This document shows positions 27,705 through 37,102 of a DNA stretch of 64,000 nt, piece by piece. Origin of the DNA: Xenorhabdus japonica. Its GTDB lineage: Bacteria > Pseudomonadota > Gammaproteobacteria > Enterobacterales > Enterobacteriaceae. How positions within the stretch are numbered: position 1 is the stretch's first letter; the number at the start of each line of letters is the position of its first letter. The stretch is taken from positions 62,001-126,000 of the forward strand of contig NZ_FOVO01000004.1 in the NCBI RefSeq assembly GCF_900115195.1. The letters are read 5' to 3'. Under the pieces are notes generated by a model. That model ran no database searches. It saw only the letters and a list, made by a program, of their open reading frames with translations, and was not told where the DNA came from. The translations under genes were made by a program, and so were the position numbers.

Positions 27705-27781
<77 letters not shown>

Positions 27782-27914
27782 TCCGTCTATCTGCAAATCT
27801 TGATTATCAATCATGAATGCAAATACTGAATGATGACTTTCTTTACTGCTAAATTTTCTCTACTACTAAATCGTTTGAATATTACGACATATCAACGATA
27901 ACATCTTATCGAAC

Positions 27915-27991
<77 letters not shown>

Positions 27992-28005
27992 TTCGATGTC
28001 GGCAC

Positions 28006-28033
28006 ACTATACTCTTGAATGTAGCAGTTGCAA
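28006..28033 (-). promoter_or_regulatory. Promoter of the initiator tRNA array
   Basis: On the minus strand a -35 TTGCAA (28033-28028), a 16-bp spacer and a -10 TATAGT (28011-28006). The next bases GTGTGCC form a G/C-containing discriminator of the kind found at growth-rate-controlled stable RNA promoters. It lies about 15 bases before the first tRNA. Confidence 0.75.
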
Positions 28034-28218
28034 GTTTTTTTATTAATATTTGCTAAATTATTTTGATTTTTGGTTGAAAAGCAATCTTGCTGTCTTATTT
28101 TTACTCGATGGGCTTTATCAAAACAGTAAGCTATTTTTTATAACTACATTTCATTATTTATTGGTGTTTGATATTGTTCGTGGTCGGAGTAAGCGATGGT
28201 TAGAGATAAGGCATTAAT

Positions 28219-29319
28219 ATGAGAATGTGGGGCAAATATCTTTTATTTGGATTTGTCATTTCGTTATTATCAGGATGTCATTTTCGGCCGACTGATCGGG
28301 CACAGCAATATAAGGATGGGCGAATTATCCACAACCTCCAGTTGGTTAATGCTCCTAATACCGAAGGCTCCCCGGTTAATGCCAGAGACTTTGTCACTCA
28401 AGTTAAATATATCAGTGAAGCTTCTCCTCGCCTTTATAACAATAACCGTGAAATATTTGAGGCGATCGAAAATTGGATGTTGTCGGGGGGTGATACCCGT
28501 GATTTAAATGAATTTGGCTTGCTGGCTTATCAGATGGAAGGTGAAGATAAATATGGCAACGTAAAATTCACGGGTTATTACACTCCTGTGTTGCACGCAC
28601 GACATACCAAACAAGGTGAGTTTAAATATCCGTTGTACCGTATGCCAACAACCCTCTCTCATTCCCGTTTACCAAGCCGTGCTGCGATATATCGCGGAGT
28701 ACTGAATAAGAAATTTATTATCGGTTACAGTGATTCCCTGATGGATAATTTTATGATGGAAGTACAAGGAAGTGGCTATGTCAATTTTGGGGGTGGGCGT
28801 TCATTTACCTTTTTTGGCTATGGGGGAAAAAACGGACATGCCTATCTTAGTATTGGCAGTGTTCTGATTAGTCGAGGAGAAGTGCTGAAAGAGAAAATGT
28901 CCATGAAAGCTATCCGTCAGTGGGCAGAACAGCACAGCGAACCCGAAGTGAGAGAATTGCTGGAACATAATCCTTCATTTATTTTCTTTAAACCTGAACC
29001 TCATACCCAAGTGAGGGGAGCCAGTGCCGTGCCCCTTGTTGCAAAAGCATCGGTAGCATCTGACAAATCATTGATCCCTCCCGGAACAGCGTTACTGGCA
29101 GAAGTGCCTGTATTGGATAAGATGGGCAAATTTACCGGCCAATATCAGATGCGTCTGATGGTAGCTCTGGATGTTGGTGGAGCCATAAAAGGAAACCATT
29201 TTGATATTTATCATGGCATCGGGGAAAAATCGGGTGAAATGGCCGGTTTTTATAATCACTATGGCCGTGTTTGGGTATTGAAGAAAGCATCATCTGGTTT
29301 TTTGGCTGATAACCAGTAA
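28219..29319 (+). CDS. mltA: Membrane-bound lytic murein transglycosylase A
   Basis: Outer-membrane lipoprotein that cleaves peptidoglycan glycan strands to form anhydro-muramyl ends. 366 residues with a lipoprotein signal (LLSGC, Cys20). The MltA core follows, including FTGYYTPVLHARHT, FMMEVQGSGYVNFG and the C-terminal 3D-type barrel around ALDVGGAIKGNHFDIYHG with its catalytic Asp region. Starts at ATG 28219. Same neighbours as E. coli (metZWV before, tcdA after). Confidence 0.96.
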   Translation: MRMWGKYLLFGFVISLLSGCHFRPTDRAQQYKDGRIIHNLQLVNAPNTEGSPVNARDFVTQVKYISEASPRLYNNNREIFEAIENWMLSGGDTRDLNEFGLLAYQMEGEDKYGNVKFTGYYTPVLHARHTKQGEFKYPLYRMPTTLSHSRLPSRAAIYRGVLNKKFIIGYSDSLMDNFMMEVQGSGYVNFGGGRSFTFFGYGGKNGHAYLSIGSVLISRGEVLKEKMSMKAIRQWAEQHSEPEVRELLEHNPSFIFFKPEPHTQVRGASAVPLVAKASVASDKSLIPPGTALLAEVPVLDKMGKFTGQYQMRLMVALDVGGAIKGNHFDIYHGIGEKSGEMAGFYNHYGRVWVLKKASSGFLADNQ

Positions 29320-29407
29320 GATTCCTCCAATTCTTACGATCAATTTGAAATAATCAATCGATAACCTATTTCAATAGAGATAGGTTTTATGCAGGATTTA
29401 TTTAACA

Positions 29408-30220
29408 ATGCAAGTTTTTCTATCTAATGCTTATCTTCAGCGTTTTGCTGGTACGGCTCGACTATATGGTCAGAAAGCGCTTTCATTATTTGCCCGTTCA
29501 CATGTTTGTGTTGTGGGCATTGGCGGTGTTGGTTCATGGGCGGCAGAAGCTCTGGCGCGCACAGGTATCGGTGCTATCACGCTAATTGATATGGATGATG
29601 TTTGTGTCACCAATACCAATCGTCAGTTACACACGTTGGTACAAAACGTAGGCTTGCCAAAAACAGAAGTCATCGCTGATCGGATACGAGCGATCAACCC
29701 TGAATGCAAAGTTACTTGCATTGATGATTTTGTCACGCCTAATAATGTGGCCGAATTGATGTCCACAGGATTCAGTTATGTTATTGATGCGATTGACAGC
29801 ATACGGTCAAAAGCGGCGTTATTGGCCTATTGTCGTCGCTATAAAATTCCGGTTGTAACGACTGGCGGAGCGGGTGGGCAACTCGATCCTACCCAGATTC
29901 AGGTGGTGGATTTAGCAAAAACAGTACAAGATCCATTGGCGGCCAAATTGAAAGAGCGCTTGAAGTCGGATTATCGTGTGATGAAAAACGGCAAAGGCAA
30001 GTTGGGCATTGACTGCGTTTTTTCAACGGAGCAGCTGGTTTATCCCCAATCTGATGGCACAGTTTGCGCCGCGAAGAGTACCGCGGATGGCTCTAAGCGG
30101 ATGGATTGCGCTTCTGGTTTTGGTGCCGCAACAATGGTTACGGCGACATTTGGTTTTGTTGCTGTATCCCACGCATTGAAAAAGATGGTGGCAAAAGCCG
30201 GGCGGGAAAATACGCTGTAA
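29408..30220 (+). CDS. tcdA: tRNA threonylcarbamoyladenosine dehydratase
   Basis: E1-like enzyme (also CsdL) that uses ATP to cyclise t6A37 in tRNA to ct6A. 270 residues. The nucleotide-binding GIGGVGSWAAEALARTG lies near residue 38, and DMDDVCVTNTNRQ is the ThiF/MoeB-family motif. It works with the CsdA-CsdE sulfur-relay proteins, whose genes lie convergently next to it. The ATG at 29408 follows a weak ribosome binding site. Confidence 0.95.
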   Translation: MQVFLSNAYLQRFAGTARLYGQKALSLFARSHVCVVGIGGVGSWAAEALARTGIGAITLIDMDDVCVTNTNRQLHTLVQNVGLPKTEVIADRIRAINPECKVTCIDDFVTPNNVAELMSTGFSYVIDAIDSIRSKAALLAYCRRYKIPVVTTGGAGGQLDPTQIQVVDLAKTVQDPLAAKLKERLKSDYRVMKNGKGKLGIDCVFSTEQLVYPQSDGTVCAAKSTADGSKRMDCASGFGAATMVTATFGFVAVSHALKKMVAKAGRENTL

Positions 30221-30243
30221 ACAGGTCTCATCTTAAAACAAAG

Positions 30244-30702
30244 CTAATGAATATAGGTATTAGCTATTTCCTGAATCGTATTTATCAGGGATTTCACACC
30301 ATTGAGCTTTGAACCACTTAATTGCTGTTCAAGGCCAATTTGTTGAAATAACTCAGTTAAAGGTGTTTGTAAAACCTGCTCTGGTGTTTTGCCTTCCACG
30401 GTAGTCAGTAGAATAGCCAATAACCCTTTGACAATACGGCCTTCACTATCGCCATAAAAATGCAGGCGGCCGTCTGAAAGTCGTTGATGCCCCAGCCAGA
30501 CCCGATTTTCACAGCCGGATCTTTCGATATTCTGTTGTTTTAGCTTATCCGCCAAAGCTGGCAGCTTTCTGGCCAGACTGATTAGCTGTCGGTAACGATC
30601 TTCCCATAATGTGCATTGCTGAAAATTTTCAATAAGTTGTTGCTCTGTGATTTCCGTTCCGAAGGGATGTGGAGCAAGAATTCTGTCTGAGAATTGTGTC
30701 AT
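30244..30702 (-). CDS. csdE: Cysteine desulfurase sulfur acceptor CsdE
   Basis: SufE-like protein of 152 residues that accepts persulfide sulfur from CsdA. The acceptor cysteine is Cys64 in RSGCENRVWLG. Conserved GDSEGRIVKGLLAILL follows. It lies 139 bases downstream of csdA and convergent with tcdA, the E. coli arrangement. Confidence 0.95.
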   Translation of the reverse strand: MTQFSDRILAPHPFGTEITEQQLIENFQQCTLWEDRYRQLISLARKLPALADKLKQQNIERSGCENRVWLGHQRLSDGRLHFYGDSEGRIVKGLLAILLTTVEGKTPEQVLQTPLTELFQQIGLEQQLSGSKLNGVKSLINTIQEIANTYIH

Positions 30703-30841
30703 TGGTTATTTATCTTGCAGTGGATTTGTCGTTGATTTGCTCTGAATGAGGTTTCAGGATTATTGAAGTTTCAGGATAATAGCAGTTATGCTTCTAAACT
30801 AAAGCTATTTGATGCGAAAATTGATGCGAAAAGTTGCAATC

Positions 30842-32047
30842 TCAATCATCCAGCATCGATACAGCAAACTTTACGGCGCTGATCAGCCTATCCGCATCTT
30901 GCTGGTTATTATAAGGCATAAATGAAGCGCGCAGGCAGCCGCTAATCCCAAGGGCATCCAGCAGTGGCTGGGCGCAATGTTGCCCTGAACGCAGGGAGAT
31001 ATTTTGTTCTGCAATCAGCGTTGCCAAGTCACTGTGGTGTATTCCGGCGATATTGAAAGTCAGCAAACTGGAGCCTGCTACACGGTAACTGATAAAACCC
31101 GCCAGCGTGCTGAGTTGCTGTTCAGCATAATCCGTCAGAGCAATTGCATAAGATTCGGCGAGCTGGATATCAATGGTTTTCAGCCATTCCAAGGTTGCGG
31201 CAAAGCCGATCACACCCGCAACATTGGGCGTTCCTGCTTCAAAGCGATAAGGTACTGCTTCCGGTGTAAAACCGTCAAATGAGACTTGAGTCAGCATCTT
31301 GCCGCCGCCATGCCACGGTGACATCGCATTCAGTAATTCAGTTTTGCCATACAGCACACCCAATCCATTTGGGCCATACAGTTTATGGGCCGAGAAGGCA
31401 TAAAAATCGATATCCAGTTGATGAACATTGATAGGCGCGTGAACGATGCCCTGAGCACCATCTACCAGAACTCGGCAATCATATTGGTGGGCGAGTTTAG
31501 TGACTTGTGCCAAATCTACTGCTGCACCCGTAACGTTCGATATTTGGCTGATGGCAACCAAGCGGCTTTTTTCAGTCAATAGTTCTGCGAGGATGTCGAT
31601 TTCTGGTTGGCGCTGATTACCAATCGGCCATTTGACGATTTTTGCGCCCGTCTGTTCTGCCAGAATCAGCCACGGCAGCAGGTTAGAGTGGTGTTCCTGT
31701 TCACTGACTATGATTTCATCACCTACGTTCAGACGGGAACGGAAGTAACTTTGTGCGGCTAGATTGATGGCCTCGGTTGTGCCTTTCGTCCAGATAATAT
31801 CTTCAGGCAATGGCGCATTGATAAATCCCGCCACCATTGAACGGGCTTGCTCATAACGAGCGGTCATGGCCTGTGCAGTGGCATGTTGGCTGCGATGTAC
31901 TGTTGCACTATGGTTTTGGTAATAGTGTTCAGTTGCTTCAATCATACAGGTCGGTTTTAATGCCGTGGCTGCACTGTCCAAAAATGTGGCTGATTGTTGC
32001 AGGGCAGGAAAGTACTGTCGGAATTTTTCGGAGTCAAAGGCTTTCAT
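30842..32047 (-). CDS. csdA: Cysteine desulfurase CsdA
   Basis: PLP-dependent enzyme that takes sulfur from cysteine and hands it to CsdE. 401 residues, the E. coli length, when started at ATG 32047 (MKAFDSEKFRQYFPAL). The frame stays open to 32149 but the added 34 residues are unconserved. The PLP lysine is Lys222 in FSAHKLYGP and the persulfide Cys358 is in RSGQHCAQPLL. Its upstream flank is the gcvB gene. Confidence 0.95.
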   Translation of the reverse strand: MKAFDSEKFRQYFPALQQSATFLDSAATALKPTCMIEATEHYYQNHSATVHRSQHATAQAMTARYEQARSMVAGFINAPLPEDIIWTKGTTEAINLAAQSYFRSRLNVGDEIIVSEQEHHSNLLPWLILAEQTGAKIVKWPIGNQRQPEIDILAELLTEKSRLVAISQISNVTGAAVDLAQVTKLAHQYDCRVLVDGAQGIVHAPINVHQLDIDFYAFSAHKLYGPNGLGVLYGKTELLNAMSPWHGGGKMLTQVSFDGFTPEAVPYRFEAGTPNVAGVIGFAATLEWLKTIDIQLAESYAIALTDYAEQQLSTLAGFISYRVAGSSLLTFNIAGIHHSDLATLIAEQNISLRSGQHCAQPLLDALGISGCLRASFMPYNNQQDADRLISAVKFAVSMLDD

Positions 32048-32133
32048 AAACGGTGCTAATTTAATCGTTGTGTGATAAATAATAAGTTTTTCTTTAGCCA
32101 AGAGAAGAGGAATTCTACAGGAGAACGTTGAGA

Positions 32134-32158
32134 AAAAAAGCACCGCCATTGCGGTGCA
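32134..32158 (-). terminator. Intrinsic terminator of gcvB
   Basis: Reading the minus strand, GCACCGC and GCGGTGC pair (32158-32141, loop AATG), followed by seven T residues (32140-32134). It closely matches the terminator of E. coli GcvB. Confidence 0.92.
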
Positions 32159-32330
32159 TTAAAAAAAATCACTATGGACAGACAGGGTAAATGTACAGGA
32201 AGTGAAAAAACAGCAGCTTACGCTACAAAGTCTGGTTTCCCAGACAACTTGCAAACACAACATCACAACCACAAAGCCAAAAGCGTCAATGTATTGCTAC
32301 AAAGAGACTTTTCGTTCCGGCTTAGGAAGT
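32134..32330 (-). ncRNA. gcvB: GcvB small regulatory RNA
   Basis: About 197 nt on the minus strand, divergent from gcvA as in E. coli. The 5' end ACTTCCTAAGCCGGAACGAA, the G/U-rich seed R1 (GGTTGTGATGTTGTG, then TTTGCAA), the R2 region CACTTCCTGTACATTTACCC and the TGTCTGTCCATAGTGATT segment are all clearly conserved. GcvB binds Hfq and represses many amino-acid and peptide transporter mRNAs. Compared with E. coli, R1 lacks one TGTTGTG-like unit and the total is about nine bases shorter. Start and end follow from the promoter and terminator. Confidence 0.96.
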
Positions 32331-32336
32331 GCGCAC

Positions 32337-32365
32337 ACTATAGGGATTTGCTGGTATATCATCAA
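32337..32365 (-). promoter_or_regulatory. gcvB promoter
   Basis: Minus-strand -35 TTGATG (32365-32360), 17-bp spacer and -10 TATAGT (32342-32337), placing the start at about 32330 and giving the conserved 5' ACTTCC. GcvA, encoded divergently, is the known activator in E. coli. Confidence 0.82.
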
Positions 32366-32453
32366 TGGACAAATTATAATGATTCGGATTACAAAAACTA
32401 ATACCTGAATGAAAAGAGTTATCGGTATCGTCACTATTATATAAGAAACGAAC

Positions 32454-33377
32454 ATGTCTAAACGTTTACCTCCACTCAATGCGTTACGCGTTTTTGATGC
32501 TGCGGCCCGTTATTTAAGTTTTACTAAAGCGGCAGAAGAATTATTTGTGACTCAGGCTGCTGTTAGTCATCAAATGAAAAGTCTGGAAGATTTTCTGGGA
32601 TTAAAGCTTTTTCGTCGTCGTAATCGTTCACTATTATTGACAGAAGATGGACAAAGTTATTATCTCGATATCAAGGAAATTTTTACCGCTATCAATGATG
32701 CCACCCGCAAACTTCAGGCCCGTAGTGCTAAGGGGGCGTTAACGGTCAGTTTATCCCCCAGTTTTGCTATTCAGTGGTTAGTGCCTCGGCTTTCCGGTTT
32801 TAATCAGAGTTTTCCGGGGATCGATGTCCGTATTCAGGCGGTGGATCGGGAAGAAGATAAACTGGCTGATGATGTCGATGTCGCGATTTTTTATGGCAGG
32901 GGAAACTGGCCGGGAATGAGAACCGACCGCCTTTACCCGGAATATCTGTTACCCGTTTGTTCTCCTTCGTTGCTGACGGGAGATCGTCCATTGAAAACGC
33001 CTTCAGATCTCGCCAAACATACTTTGCTGCACGATTCATCCCGGCGGGATTGGCAAGCCTATATCCGCCAGCTTGATATGCAGCAGCAGATCAATGTTCA
33101 GCAGGGGCCAATATTCAGTCATAGTTCGATGGTGATTCAGGCGGCAGTGCATGGTCAAGGGGTTGCTCTGGCTAACAATGTCATGGCACAGAATGAAATT
33201 GATGCAGGGCGTCTTGTCTGCCCGTTCAATGATGTTTTGGTCAGTAAGAATGCATTTTATTTGGTTTGTCACGATAATCAGGCAGAATTGGGCAAGATCG
33301 CAGCTTTCCGGAAATGGATACTGACTCAAGCAGCGACTGAGCAAGAAAGGTTAGGATTTATCACCCAACACACTTAA
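32454..33377 (+). CDS. gcvA: Glycine cleavage system transcriptional activator (LysR family)
   Basis: 307-residue LysR-type regulator. The N-terminal helix-turn-helix (about 20-50: FTKAAEELFVTQAAVSHQMK) is followed by a substrate-binding domain that responds to glycine and purines. It controls gcvTHP and, in E. coli, switches on gcvB, which is transcribed away from it here. Starts at ATG 32454, 124 bases from the gcvB start, so the two promoters share one regulatory region. Confidence 0.95.
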   Translation: MSKRLPPLNALRVFDAAARYLSFTKAAEELFVTQAAVSHQMKSLEDFLGLKLFRRRNRSLLLTEDGQSYYLDIKEIFTAINDATRKLQARSAKGALTVSLSPSFAIQWLVPRLSGFNQSFPGIDVRIQAVDREEDKLADDVDVAIFYGRGNWPGMRTDRLYPEYLLPVCSPSLLTGDRPLKTPSDLAKHTLLHDSSRRDWQAYIRQLDMQQQINVQQGPIFSHSSMVIQAAVHGQGVALANNVMAQNEIDAGRLVCPFNDVLVSKNAFYLVCHDNQAELGKIAAFRKWILTQAATEQERLGFITQHT

Positions 33378-33433
33378 TCTGACACAATTAATAACCAGCT
33401 ATATAGCTGCTAAACAGAAACAGGAGCTGTGTG

Positions 33434-33829
33434 ATGAACAGTCGAATCATGCTTATTTTTGTTGGGATCAGTGGTTTTTTCTACGTGGCATTGGGAGCGA
33501 TGGGGGCACATATGTTAGCACCTATCCTGACACCACGTCAGATGGAATGGATTCATACCGGCCTGCAATATCAAGGGCTGCATACACTCGCCATGATGGC
33601 TCTGGCAGCTTTATTGATGCGTCAGCCTGTAGCATCGTTTGGCTGGAGTGGTTTTTTTTTCGCTGCGGGAATTGTGCTGTTTAGTGGCAGTCTTTATTGT
33701 CTGGCCTTTTTACCGTTAAAATTTTTGGTCTATTTAACACCAATCGGTGGGTTCAGTTTTCTCATTGGTTGGTTATGTGTATTAATTGGCGCTCTGCGTC
33801 TAAGGAAATTGGCGCTTAGCCATGAATAA
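33434..33829 (+). CDS. ygdD: DUF423 family inner-membrane protein YgdD
   Basis: 131 residues, four hydrophobic segments (starting at residues 5, 42, 70 and 100), typical of DUF423. The family role is unknown. The ATG at 33434 is chosen over the GTG at 33431 because AGGAG sits seven bases before it. The last eight bases overlap rlmM, so the two are translated together, as in E. coli. Confidence 0.92.
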   Translation: MNSRIMLIFVGISGFFYVALGAMGAHMLAPILTPRQMEWIHTGLQYQGLHTLAMMALAALLMRQPVASFGWSGFFFAAGIVLFSGSLYCLAFLPLKFLVYLTPIGGFSFLIGWLCVLIGALRLRKLALSHE

Positions 33830-34919
33830 AGTTGCTTTATATTGCCGTCCGGGTTTTGAAAAAGAGTGTGCGGCAGAAATTACCGATAAAGCGGGTAAAA
33901 AAGAAATTTACGGTTTCGCCCGCGTGAAAGAGAACAGTGGCTATGTGCTGTTTGAATGTTATCAACCGGATGATGCGGATCGCCTGATCCGGGAAATTCC
34001 GTTCCGTGAGATGATTTTTGCTCGTCAAATGTTGGTTGTTGGTGAGCTATTGAAAGATTTACCGCAGGAAGATCGCATTACACCGATTATTGGCATGTTG
34101 TTTGGTGTCATTGAGAGGGCGGGTGAGCTGCGTGTAGAAGTGCCGGATACCAATGAAAGCAAAGAGTTGATAAAATTCTGCCGTAAGTTTACGGTTCCGC
34201 TGCGTAATGCGATGCGTCAGGAAAAACTTTTGCTGGCAAAGGAAAATTTCAGTCGCCCTGTGATTCATGTTTTTTTCATTGCTTCAGGTTGCTGTTATGT
34301 CGGGTATTCCTACAGCAACAATAATTCCCGTTTCTATATGGGTATCCCTCGCCTGAAATTCCCTTCAGATGCACCAAGCCGTTCAACACTGAAACTGGAA
34401 GAAGCCTTCCATGTATTTATTCCTTATGACGAATGGGAAGAGCGTTTGGATAGCGGCCTTCACGCAGTGGATCTCGGTGCTTGTCCGGGAGGATGGACTT
34501 ACCAGTTTGTGAAACGCAGCATGATTGTTCATGCGGTAGATAATGGCTTAATGGCTGAAAGCCTGATGGATACGGGACAGGTGAAGCATTATCGTGTGGA
34601 CGGTTTCAAATTTGAACCGTCAGTGAAAAATATTTACTGGCTGGTGTGTGACATGGTTGAGAAACCCGCTAAAGTTGCACAACTTATGACGGATTGGCTG
34701 GTAAAAAGCTGGTGTCGTGAGGCGATCTTCAATCTTAAATTGCCGATGAAAAAGCGCTATGAGGAAGTGGCTCATATTTTGCAGAAAATAGAGCTGCAAT
34801 TGAAAGAGAACGGCGTGAATGCGCAGATCCAGGCGAAACACCTGTATCACGATCGTGAAGAGATCACTGTGCACATTCGTCGAATCTGGTCTGTGTATGC
34901 AGCCCAGCGGGATTTTTGA
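33822..34919 (+). CDS. rlmM: 23S rRNA 2'-O-ribose C2498 methyltransferase
   Basis: 365-residue SAM-dependent methyltransferase. An N-terminal THUMP-like domain (about 1-170) is followed by a Rossmann methyltransferase with SAM motif [14 protein letters not shown] near 220. The catalytic KDKE set can be traced (Lys in PRLKFP, Asp in VCDMVEKP, Lys in [12 protein letters not shown], Glu near the end). Modifies C2498 of 23S rRNA. It is the last conserved gene before the protease operon. Confidence 0.96.
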   Translation: MNKVALYCRPGFEKECAAEITDKAGKKEIYGFARVKENSGYVLFECYQPDDADRLIREIPFREMIFARQMLVVGELLKDLPQEDRITPIIGMLFGVIERAGELRVEVPDTNESKELIKFCRKFTVPLRNAMRQEKLLLAKENFSRPVIHVFFIASGCCYVGYSYSNNNSRFYMGIPRLKFPSDAPSRSTLKLEEAFHVFIPYDEWEERLDSGLHAVDLGACPGGWTYQFVKRSMIVHAVDNGLMAESLMDTGQVKHYRVDGFKFEPSVKNIYWLVCDMVEKPAKVAQLMTDWLVKSWCREAIFNLKLPMKKRYEEVAHILQKIELQLKENGVNAQIQAKHLYHDREEITVHIRRIWSVYAAQRDF

Positions 34920-35590
34920 TCGTCCCGTCATTTTTTAATGTGCTGCCCTTGTTGGCTGCTCTACAATTTGATTGGGTATATAACCTATCGCTAATGTGCT
35001 GTCTTATTGGCAGCACTTAATTATTTTCTGTTATTCCATTTAACTCAACAACTCCAGTTATCCCTATTCCTCTTATTCAGAACATAACTTAGTGTGAGTT
35101 AGTTTCTGGAGAGTTATTTCCTATCTGTACCATTATTTCATAATTATATGAAAATATAATTACGATTTTATGTTATAATTGCATTATATTATAATTTCAT
35201 ATAACTACGATTTGAATTATAAAGATATGGAATAAATTTCAAGTTGAATAAAAAACATCTATTTTTTAAAAAATCAGGTAGGAAGATAATTCTCTCTTAG
35301 GATCAATTTTCAGTAGATAAAAACAACATTATTTATTATTAAATAATGTTGTTTTTATATTATCAAAAAAATCACATTGAGAAATTAATAATTAATTGCA
35401 TAAATTAAATTTGTTTAATATTTATTCTAAAAAGTTATAGGAATTATTTTTACATAGACCATAACTAACGCTATTTTATTCCGGAGTTTTCTTTCCAAGA
35501 AGGTCTTAGGAAGAATTTAGAACTCTTACTTCCGTTATTATTAAAATTTCGGGTTTTAGAATACTTATCTTGTTATTACAGGAGATTTAT
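34920..35590. other. Long AT-rich region upstream of the protease gene
   Basis: About 670 bases without an ORF. It begins with two similar sequences around 34938 and 34994 (AATGTGCTG, then GGCTGCT or GGCAGCAC), the second a possible rlmM terminator hairpin (34996-35001 with 35011-35016). Then comes a very AT-rich part with several TATAAT-like boxes (35140-35220), a direct repeat ATAAyTACGATTT (about 35157 and 35202) and a 17-bp hairpin at 35319-35356. It most likely holds the regulated promoter and leader of the protease operon. Confidence 0.6.
35319..35356. terminator. Strong 17-bp hairpin with A- and T-ends
   Basis: AAAAACAACATTATTTA (35319-35335) pairs perfectly with TAAATAATGTTGTTTTT (35340-35356) around the loop TTAT. 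It reads as a bidirectional intrinsic terminator, though its stem is AT-rich. No coding gene ends nearby: rlmM stops 400 bases upstream and the protease begins 235 bases downstream. It may end a small RNA or act as an attenuator. Confidence 0.6.
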
Positions 35591-37021
35591 ATGACCTCAA
35601 AGAAAAAATATACCTATGTGGGGTTATCTGATTCCAATTCCGTGCAGGATGTTCATTCACTTCTCACAGCCTACGTCCCAAACTCTGATCCTAGTGTTTA
35701 TGTTGCGCATGAAGCATTAGCGGATGAAGCGCCTGATAGGCTTACACGTGGTGATTATCAATGGTCCAAGAAATACATTAATTCTGGCACATTGGAACTA
35801 TCGTATCATTTTCTGGAATCGGCACCTTCTATAATGCCGTGGTTTAAGATTTCTGACTTCAGTACTTTTAATGAAGAACAACAAGAAGCCGCGAAACTTT
35901 CTTTACAATCCTGGTCTGATGTTGCCAATATTAAATTTACCGAGGTGAGTGACGTTAATAAAGCGAATATAACTTTTGGTTTCTTTGATCATAGTGAGAG
36001 AGGAGATTATGCATTTGCTACCTTTCCACAGGGACAGAGAACTTCTTATACTTGGTATAATGCGAAAAGCTATACTTTTGTAGACAATGACATCGGTGTG
36101 AATGGTTATGCCCGTCAGACTTTCACTCATGAAATTGGACATACATTAGGGCTGGAACATCCTGCCGATTATGATGCTTCTGATAAAATACGTCCAAGTT
36201 ATATCAGATCAGCGGAATATTTCGAAGATTCTCGTGCTTATACCGTCATGAGTTACTTTGGTGAAAAATTCACGGGTCAAGATTTCAAATATCATTTTTC
36301 ATCAGCACCTCTACTGAATGATATTTCTGCCATTCAGGAGCTGTATGGAGCGAATATGGAAACCCGTAGTGGGGATACCATATACGGTTTCAATTCCAAT
36401 ACTGACCGCGACTTCATGACAGCAACCGATGCGAACAGCAAACTGGTATTTAGTGTCTGGGATGCGGGTGGTGAAGATACCTTTGATTTCTCCGGCTTTA
36501 CTCAAAATCAGCGTATCAATCTCAATGAAGGCGCTTTTTCAGATGTGGGTGGTTTGAAAGGCAACGTTTCTATTGCCCGTGGTGTTGTTATTGAGAACGC
36601 GATTGGCGGTAGCGGCGATGATATTCTGGTGGGTAACAGCGCAGATAACATCCTGAAAGGCGGCGCAGGCAATGACATTATTTATGGCGGTCTGGGCGGT
36701 GATCATCTGTGGGGTGGTGAAGGTAACGATACCTTTGTTTACCTGGATGGCAAAGAATCGCTGCAAGACAATCCAGACTGGATCCACGATTTCGTCTCTG
36801 GTGAAGACAAAATCGATCTGTCTGAATTCAATTTCGGTGGTACTGGCGATATCAAATTTGTGGATTCGTTCTCAGGTAAGGCGGGCGAAGTGCTGTTCAC
36901 TTATGATGAAGTGACCGAGGTAACTGATTTGGAAATCAGCCTTGGTGGTGATTTGGCGGGCAACGATTTTCTGGTGAAAGTGGTCGGTCAACCGTTAACT
37001 GAAGCAGATTTCATCGTCTAA
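35591..37021 (+). CDS. prtA: Secreted serralysin-type zinc metalloprotease (RTX, PrtA-like)
   Basis: Extracellular M10B protease of 476 residues, exported by the type I system encoded downstream. A short propeptide is followed by the catalytic domain with the zinc motif HEIGHTLGLEH (His180, Glu181, His184, His190) and Met-turn Met220 in VMSYFG. RTX calcium-binding repeats (GGSGDD, GGAGND, GGEGND) lie at about 339-380. The C-terminus ends ADFIV, the type I secretion signal of this family. I chose ATG 35591 because AGGAGA lies just upstream; an upstream in-frame start at 35570 is weaker. Same layout as Photorhabdus prtA. Confidence 0.95.
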   Translation: MTSKKKYTYVGLSDSNSVQDVHSLLTAYVPNSDPSVYVAHEALADEAPDRLTRGDYQWSKKYINSGTLELSYHFLESAPSIMPWFKISDFSTFNEEQQEAAKLSLQSWSDVANIKFTEVSDVNKANITFGFFDHSERGDYAFATFPQGQRTSYTWYNAKSYTFVDNDIGVNGYARQTFTHEIGHTLGLEHPADYDASDKIRPSYIRSAEYFEDSRAYTVMSYFGEKFTGQDFKYHFSSAPLLNDISAIQELYGANMETRSGDTIYGFNSNTDRDFMTATDANSKLVFSVWDAGGEDTFDFSGFTQNQRINLNEGAFSDVGGLKGNVSIARGVVIENAIGGSGDDILVGNSADNILKGGAGNDIIYGGLGGDHLWGGEGNDTFVYLDGKESLQDNPDWIHDFVSGEDKIDLSEFNFGGTGDIKFVDSFSGKAGEVLFTYDEVTEVTDLEISLGGDLAGNDFLVKVVGQPLTEADFIV

Positions 37022-37042
37022 TTGATGTCATTGAGTTAATGG

Positions 37043-37078
37043 AATACTGCCGTATGCGCCTCAGGATACGGCAGTATT
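37043..37078 (+). terminator. 13-bp hairpin between protease and inhibitor genes
   Basis: AATACTGCCGTAT (37043-37055) pairs perfectly with ATACGGCAGTATT (37066-37078), loop of ten. It has no T-run. It probably lets part of transcription pass and protects the prtA mRNA 3' end, giving more protease than transporter mRNA. Confidence 0.6.
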
Positions 37079-37102
37079 ATGAAGAGATGGAAGGAGATAG
37101 CC

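Noticed and set aside
32174..32408. Two plus-strand small frames between csdA and gcvA
   Set aside because: They are antisense to the gcvB sRNA, which explains the conservation here.
36610..36740. GGxGxD-encoding repeats considered as a DNA repeat or CRISPR-like array
   Set aside because: They are in-frame RTX calcium-binding repeats of the protease; spacing follows nine-residue protein repeats, with no spacers.
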